Source of the DNA: Alphaproteobacteria bacterium
GTDB lineage: Bacteria > Myxococcota_A > UBA796 > GCA-2862545
DNA length: 64,000 nt
Assembly: GCA_020632925.1 (NCBI GenBank)
Contig: JACKER010000023.1
Location: forward strand, 55,512 to 119,511
Direction: 5' to 3'
Shown here: positions 60,501 through 64,000 of the stretch, in pieces
Layout of the letters: every line of letters begins with the position of its first letter
How positions within the stretch are numbered: the stretch's first letter is position 1
The notes under the pieces: generated by a model
What the model was told of the DNA's origin: nothing
Database searches by the model: none
Seen by the model: the letters and a program-made list of their open reading frames with translations, nothing else
Made by a program: the position numbers and the translations under genes

Positions 60501-60876
60501 GCTGCTGGAGCACCACGGGCGCACCGAAGCGCGAGCCGTCGCCACGCATCCAGCGCAGCGGCGCCGTCGCCACCAGATCGTCCACCCCGTCGCCGTCCAG
60601 ATCCGCCACCACCAGCGCCGTCGCGCCCGCTCCCGTGTCGAGGTCGGACACAGCGAAGTCCTCGAGCCCCTCCCCGGGCAGGGGGCAGGCGTCGAGCACG
60701 TCGCACAGCCCGTCGCCGTCCGCGTCGGAGGTGTCGCCGCCGCAGCACGTCAGGTCGAGCCCACAGTCGGTGTCGGCGCAGTCGATCACCCCGTCCAGAT
60801 CGTCGTCCACCCCACCAGAGCAGACCTCCTGCCCAAAGGCACGCCCGAGCAGCGACAACAGCACCACGATGGACAT
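57547..60876 (-). CDS. Secreted VCBS/FG-GAP and thrombospondin type-3 repeat protein (paralogue 1)
   Basis: 1109 aa from ATG 60876; signal MSIVVLLSLLGRAFG. Order: a short DxDLDGVIDC Cys-rich segment (residues 20-65), about 10 VCBS-like blades D-x-DGDGDxDL, a central TSP3 block at about 440-620 (DGDGVCDDFDLCEGDDATGDVDGD-type), more VCBS blades, and a C-terminal domain of about 120 residues ending in CQLSRVGTEVW. Tandem with a paralogue of the same layout immediately upstream, whose C-terminus is nearly identical (CQLSRVGTQSW). Exported, probably surface-bound. Confidence 0.88.
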   Translation of the reverse strand: MSIVVLLSLLGRAFGQEVCSGGVDDDLDGVIDCADTDCGLDLTCCGGDTSDADGDGLCDVLDACPLPGEGLEDFAVSDLDTGAGATALVVADLDGDGVDDLVATAPLRWMRGDGSRFGAPVVLQQPAQSFGDDVVAVDLDGDGDLELVVTAVSGAAHALLVFDNLGGTFAAPRVIFRPSTFVYLGPPADLDGDGDLDLPVADGGAMWFENVGTGGLGPRHAIVSSAAWRLWPADVDGDGDVDLFARSSANARLLVLENVGGGAFGAERVVLGADWPEVQDLAFGDVDGDGDLDLVPAIASGIAHPLQSWHANVGAFTFLERPLLSEFGGRAVAAVADLDGDGAVDIVLADTTLTTAQSTLDAYMNSGGGVFLDRTPLPAVGGVAALATPALDGDGDPDLVAATTGRLVELRNDLGCVGLDTDGDGLTDAVELSLGLDALHTDTDGDGVDDPDELATGLDPRSADTDLDGWDDGVDGCPLDFDPTRADLDLDGIEDACDVCLGTNATGDVDGDGVCDDFDLCEGDDATGDVDGDGWCADSDICPSNADPDQLDSDGDGVGDSCDVCPGEEDALGDVDGDGWCADVDGCPLVADPLQTDTDGDGTPDACDVCRGDGDGSTLFGALRGYFGLGRWGPYHLTPADLDGDGDVDLIFAGDFSYEGIDWSSLYTSMQGASGLEDEQELLTISSLHVDDLCAGDLDGDGADDVVYIDGWIRTIIHGRFHEFTGTSDARAVATGDLDGDGRVDIAFVTLNGDLGRLRQTAGGWAPRVSMPSTLWEVRDLMVVDVDGDGVQDVMAAVGDAVAWHRGLGGGAFGPRRDVSTAVRGARSLYFEDMDGDGLRDVVALAADAYRIVVMRGRGGGAFDAPAVLVDRTRTHSVTVADLDRDGDMDFALTDYDHTWWYENLGRLAFEGHVALEDSFMAQELVAENFDDDDDPDLAWGLEWSKNLSRCVLADGDHDGLTNAEEVQVFGTDPTRRDTDGGGLGDGGEVAQGSDPLDPTDDSALLVSSVWTGTAGQVNELAVAGATPGGTVVLLASTERGSGWVPVPACSSARSGLWSPVAVASAVADAGGRALLTARVPGLLAGTTTMYQVVDVATCQLSRVGTEVW

Positions 60877-60892
60877 CGAGACCCCCAAGAGC

Positions 60893-63800
60893 TCACCAGG
60901 ACTGCGTACCGACCCGCGACAGCTGACACGTGCTCACGTCCACCACCTGGTACCGGGTGGTCGTCCCCGCGAGCACGACCGGAACCTGCGCCGACAGGAG
61001 CGCCCGTCCGCTCGCGTCCGCCACCGCCGACGCAACGGCCGCCGGGTTCTGCAGGCCACTGGTCGACGAGGAGCACGCCGCGAGCGGCACCGCGTCGGAG
61101 CCCGGCGTACCGCTCGCCAGCAGCACCACCGTCCCACCAGGCGTCGCGCCGACCACCGCGAGCTCGTTCACCTGCCCCGCTGCCCCCGTCCACACGTCCG
61201 ACACCAACAGCTCCGTGTCGTCCGCCGGGTCCAACGGATCACTCGCCAGCGCGACCTCCGCGCCGTCCCCGAGCCCACCGCCGTCCGTGTCTCGCAGAGC
61301 GGGATCGGTGCCGAACACCTGGACCTCCTCGGCGTCGGTCAGGCCGTCGTGGTCCCGATCCGCGAGCGCGCAGCGGCCGAGGTTCTTCGCCCAGTCGGGT
61401 CCCCACGCCAGGTCCGGGACACCATCCCCGCTGAAGTCCTCCGCCACCACCTCAATGGACCGCAGCATCGACGCGTCGACGGCGAGGTGCGCGTCGAACA
61501 TCAGGTTCCCACGGTTCTCGTACCACCAGGCCCCGTCCGTCTCGGACACCGCCAGGTCCACCTCACCATCGCGATCGAAGTCGGCGACCGCCACACCATC
61601 CGCCAGCGTCTCGATCACGGTGAGGGGTGCGTCGAAGGCCCCTCCACCGCGGGCGCGGAGCACCACGACCTCGTTCACGTCCTTCGCTACCGCGACCACG
61701 TCCCGCAGCCCGTCACCGTCCACGTCCTCGAACACCAGCGACCGCGCCCCGTGCACCGCGGTGGACAGGTCCTGCCGCTGCCCGAGCACGCCCGCGCCGA
61801 GGCCACGATGCCAGGCCACCGCGTCCCCCGCGGATGCGAGCAGGTCCTGGATGCCGTCTCCGTCGACGTCCACCACCAGCAGGTCCGTCGCGTCCGTCAG
61901 CGTCGAGGGCATGTCCATCCGCGCCGACCAGCCGCCCGCGGCGTTCTGGCGGAAACCTCCGAGGTCCCCGCGGCCGGTCACGAAGGCGATGTCGACACGA
62001 CCGTCCCCATCCACGTCGCCGGTGGCGACCACCGACGCATCGCGCGTTCCCGGGAAGGGGTGGGAGACCCCTCCGCTCAGTGTCAGAATCCCACCTGAGA
62101 TGAAGACCAGGTCGCCGCTGCCGTCCCCGTCCAGATCGTCGACCGCGAGGTCATCCACCGTTGCGCCGTTGCTGTACCAGGGACTCTCTGACCTGCCCAA
62201 CCCGCTCGGACCCTGGAGGGAGACCTGGATGGAGGTCGATCCGAACCCGTCGAAGACACCGTGCTCCACCCAGACCAGATCGAGGTCACCGTCCCCGTCC
62301 ATGTCGGTCACCGACTGGTGGTGGTGCGTCGAACTGGAGAAAGGGTTGTTCCAGACCCGACGGAGGGGGCCGAACAAGGTCGACCCGTCACCCTGCGCCG
62401 AGCAGACATCACAGGCGTCAGGGGTGCCGTCGCCGTCGGTGTCCGTCTGGAGCGGGTCGGCGACGACCGGGCAGCCGTCGAGGTCGCCGCACCACCCATC
62501 ACCGTCCACGTCGCCCGTCCCATCGTCCCCGACACACACGTCGCACGGGTTCCCGACCCCGTCCCCATCGTCGTCCGCCTGATCGGGATCCGCGATCGAC
62601 GGGCAGACGTCGAGGTCGCCGCACCACCCGTCGTTGTCCACATCGCCCGTGGCGTCGTCTCCCTCGCACAGGTCCAGGTCGTCACACACCCGGTCCCCGT
62701 CCTGGTCACCGGTCGCGTTCGCGCCGAAGCACAGGTCACAGGCGTCTTCGAACCCGTCCAGATCGAGGTCGGCGCGAGTCGGGTCGAAGTCCACGGGGCA
62801 GGCATCTACGCCGTCGTACCAGCCGTCACCGTCCGTGTCCGCGTTCGTCCAGTCCGTCCCCAGAGAGAGCTCGAGCGAATCCGGCAGCCCGTCGCCATCG
62901 GTGTCGACACTCAGGCAATCCAGGTCGTTCCGCGCCGAGACCACCACCGCGTAGCCACCCACGAGCAGATCGACGTCACCGTCGTGATCCAGCTCGATGG
63001 CCAGCAGCGAGCCACTCGACTGCGCGGCGAGCGGCCTGCGCTCGGGGAACGTGCCTCCACCGCCGTTGGGGTACCAATCGAGGGAGGAGGAGGAGCCGTT
63101 TTCGTCGCCCGTGACGATGTCGAGCCACCCGTCGCCGTCGAGGTCCGCCAGCTCCACGGACTTCTCCCGGCGATCGACGGGGAGGTCGTGCTCGACGAAG
63201 GTCAGGCCACCCGTGTTCTCGTACCAATGGGGGAATCGGGTGCCGTCGGCCGCCCTCGTGTTCCCGGCGGTGACGATGTCCAGATCCCCATCGGCGTCGA
63301 CGTCGCCGAACGCGATGTCGTAGAAGTCCCCGTCGATCGCACTGCTCGCGAGCGTCCGCTCGGGGGCGAAGGTGCCGCCCAGGTTCTCCAGGACTGCGAG
63401 GTTCGGGGTCAAGTAGCCGGACACGACGAGATCCACGTCTCCATCGCCATCCAGATCGGCCGGCCAAACGCGGGAGCCACCGATCGACCCGATGGGGTGG
63501 GGCACGAACGTCCACGGGCCCGTGTTCTCGAACCAGAGCACGCCCGCCGCACCGGCCGCGGGGATGTCGAGATCGCCGTCCCCGTCGATGTCGGCGGCCT
63601 GACCGACGAAGGAGGGCGGGGTGGCTGCGCGAGGCGCGAGCTGGGCCGGTGCGAACGAACCACCACCGAGGTTGGGGTACACCCAGATGCCCATACCACC
63701 GGTCACCGCCATCAGATCGAGATCCCCGTCACCATCCAGGTCGATGGGCACGGGCGGATCGGATTGGAGCCACTCCGAGCCCTGGATCACCTGTGGCGGG

Positions 63801-64000
63801 CCGAACCCCGAACCCGTCCCCGCCATCCAGCGCAGCGGCGTCCCGGCGAGCAGATCGTCGATGCCGTCGCCGTTCAGATCCGCCAGCGTCAGCCCGTACC
63901 CGTCTCCCGAGCTGTCGAGCGTCTCCAGCCAGACGTCGTGCAGGCCCTCGTTGGGCAGCTGGCACACGTCGAGCACGTCGCACAGCCCGTCGCCGTCCGT
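60893..64000 (-). CDS. Secreted VCBS/FG-GAP and thrombospondin type-3 repeat protein (paralogue 2, 5' end outside window)
   Basis: At least 1035 residues, open to the right edge, so the signal peptide and N-terminus are missing. Same order as its neighbour: VCBS blades, TSP3 block (DGDRVCDDLDLCEGDDATGDVDND...), VCBS blades, and a C-terminal domain ending CQLSRVGTQSW. It ends 17 bp before the start of paralogue 1, on the same strand. Clear tandem duplication. Confidence 0.88.
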   Translation of the reverse strand, partial: TDGDGLCDVLDVCQLPNEGLHDVWLETLDSSGDGYGLTLADLNGDGIDDLLAGTPLRWMAGTGSGFGPPQVIQGSEWLQSDPPVPIDLDGDGDLDLMAVTGGMGIWVYPNLGGGSFAPAQLAPRAATPPSFVGQAADIDGDGDLDIPAAGAAGVLWFENTGPWTFVPHPIGSIGGSRVWPADLDGDGDVDLVVSGYLTPNLAVLENLGGTFAPERTLASSAIDGDFYDIAFGDVDADGDLDIVTAGNTRAADGTRFPHWYENTGGLTFVEHDLPVDRREKSVELADLDGDGWLDIVTGDENGSSSSLDWYPNGGGGTFPERRPLAAQSSGSLLAIELDHDGDVDLLVGGYAVVVSARNDLDCLSVDTDGDGLPDSLELSLGTDWTNADTDGDGWYDGVDACPVDFDPTRADLDLDGFEDACDLCFGANATGDQDGDRVCDDLDLCEGDDATGDVDNDGWCGDLDVCPSIADPDQADDDGDGVGNPCDVCVGDDGTGDVDGDGWCGDLDGCPVVADPLQTDTDGDGTPDACDVCSAQGDGSTLFGPLRRVWNNPFSSSTHHHQSVTDMDGDGDLDLVWVEHGVFDGFGSTSIQVSLQGPSGLGRSESPWYSNGATVDDLAVDDLDGDGSGDLVFISGGILTLSGGVSHPFPGTRDASVVATGDVDGDGRVDIAFVTGRGDLGGFRQNAAGGWSARMDMPSTLTDATDLLVVDVDGDGIQDLLASAGDAVAWHRGLGAGVLGQRQDLSTAVHGARSLVFEDVDGDGLRDVVAVAKDVNEVVVLRARGGGAFDAPLTVIETLADGVAVADFDRDGEVDLAVSETDGAWWYENRGNLMFDAHLAVDASMLRSIEVVAEDFSGDGVPDLAWGPDWAKNLGRCALADRDHDGLTDAEEVQVFGTDPALRDTDGGGLGDGAEVALASDPLDPADDTELLVSDVWTGAAGQVNELAVVGATPGGTVVLLASGTPGSDAVPLAACSSSTSGLQNPAAVASAVADASGRALLSAQVPVVLAGTTTRYQVVDVSTCQLSRVGTQSW

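Noticed and set aside
58600..63900. Several plus-strand frames of 500-800 codons across the VCBS genes
   Set aside because: They arise from the periodic D-x-DGDGD codons read in antisense and are not supported by motifs or starts.

Overview
The window is very GC-rich, tightly packed DNA from a bacterium that looks like a member of the Myxococcota (formerly Deltaproteobacteria). The signs are abundant secreted proteins with FG-GAP/VCBS and thrombospondin type-3 calcium-binding repeats, a MopE-like metal-binding lipoprotein, a C-terminal Cys-helix-Arg sorting tail of the MYXO-CTERM kind, a CorE-like copper-responsive ECF sigma factor, a eukaryotic-type Ser/Thr kinase and an NtrC-type regulator. 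Most operons are translationally coupled by GTGA or ATGA overlaps. Assignments rest on motif reading only.

Layout. 1-1705 (-) is the start of a VCBS/TSP3 protein cut by the window edge. 1713-5454 (-) is a NatAB-like ABC exporter operon whose last gene is fused to a CPBP protease domain. 5747-5885 (+) is a tRNA-Arg(UCG)-shaped RNA carrying a 66-nt structured insertion in its anticodon loop. It lies 35 bp upstream of a five-gene operon (5921-9951) encoding a Ro60/TROVE-like vWA protein, a 310-aa protein with a single cysteine, a JAB/JAMM peptidase, a ubiquitin-like protein and a ThiF/E1 enzyme. I regard this RNA-plus-operon unit as the most interesting item: a candidate Ro-ribonucleoprotein linked to ubiquitin-like conjugation. 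10000-14832 carries a MopE-like lipoprotein, a hybrid histidine kinase and a beta-helix surface protein. 14817-16361 (-) is an M1-like metallopeptidase. 16662-17992 (-) is an XRE regulator with a frameshifted nucleotidyltransferase partner.

18165-23036 (-) is a second ABC operon: lipoprotein, ATPase, and two permeases each carrying a peptidase-like tail, one intact and one degenerate. 23264-27362 (+) is a secreted-protein operon broken twice: by a 7-bp tandem repeat that shifts its first frame and by an IS630-family element (24885-25931) with an exact TA duplication inside a metalloprotease gene. 27382-29372 carries an acyl-CoA dehydrogenase and a convergent methyltransferase. 29428-43814 holds surface lipoproteins, an AAA/TPR regulator, a sigma-54 activator, a TerB-like protein, a zinc-ribbon/CocE-hydrolase/kinase operon, a polytopic glycosyltransferase-like protein and an outer-membrane protein.

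43903-43979 is tRNA-Pro(UGG) followed by a terminator. 44384-50850 is a divergent copper-handling cluster: CorE-like sigma, cupredoxin and CopA ATPase to the left; TolC-like outer-membrane protein, Tat-exported multicopper oxidase and a CopZ-like chaperone to the right, around a 9-bp inverted repeat. 51399-54995 contains a membrane protein divergent from a TetR regulator coupled to a rifampin-phosphotransferase-like gene. 54983-57093 (-) encodes a PanE-like reductase and a serine beta-lactamase-family protein. 57118-64000 holds a truncated beta-propeller gene and two tandem VCBS/TSP3 paralogues, the last running off the right edge.
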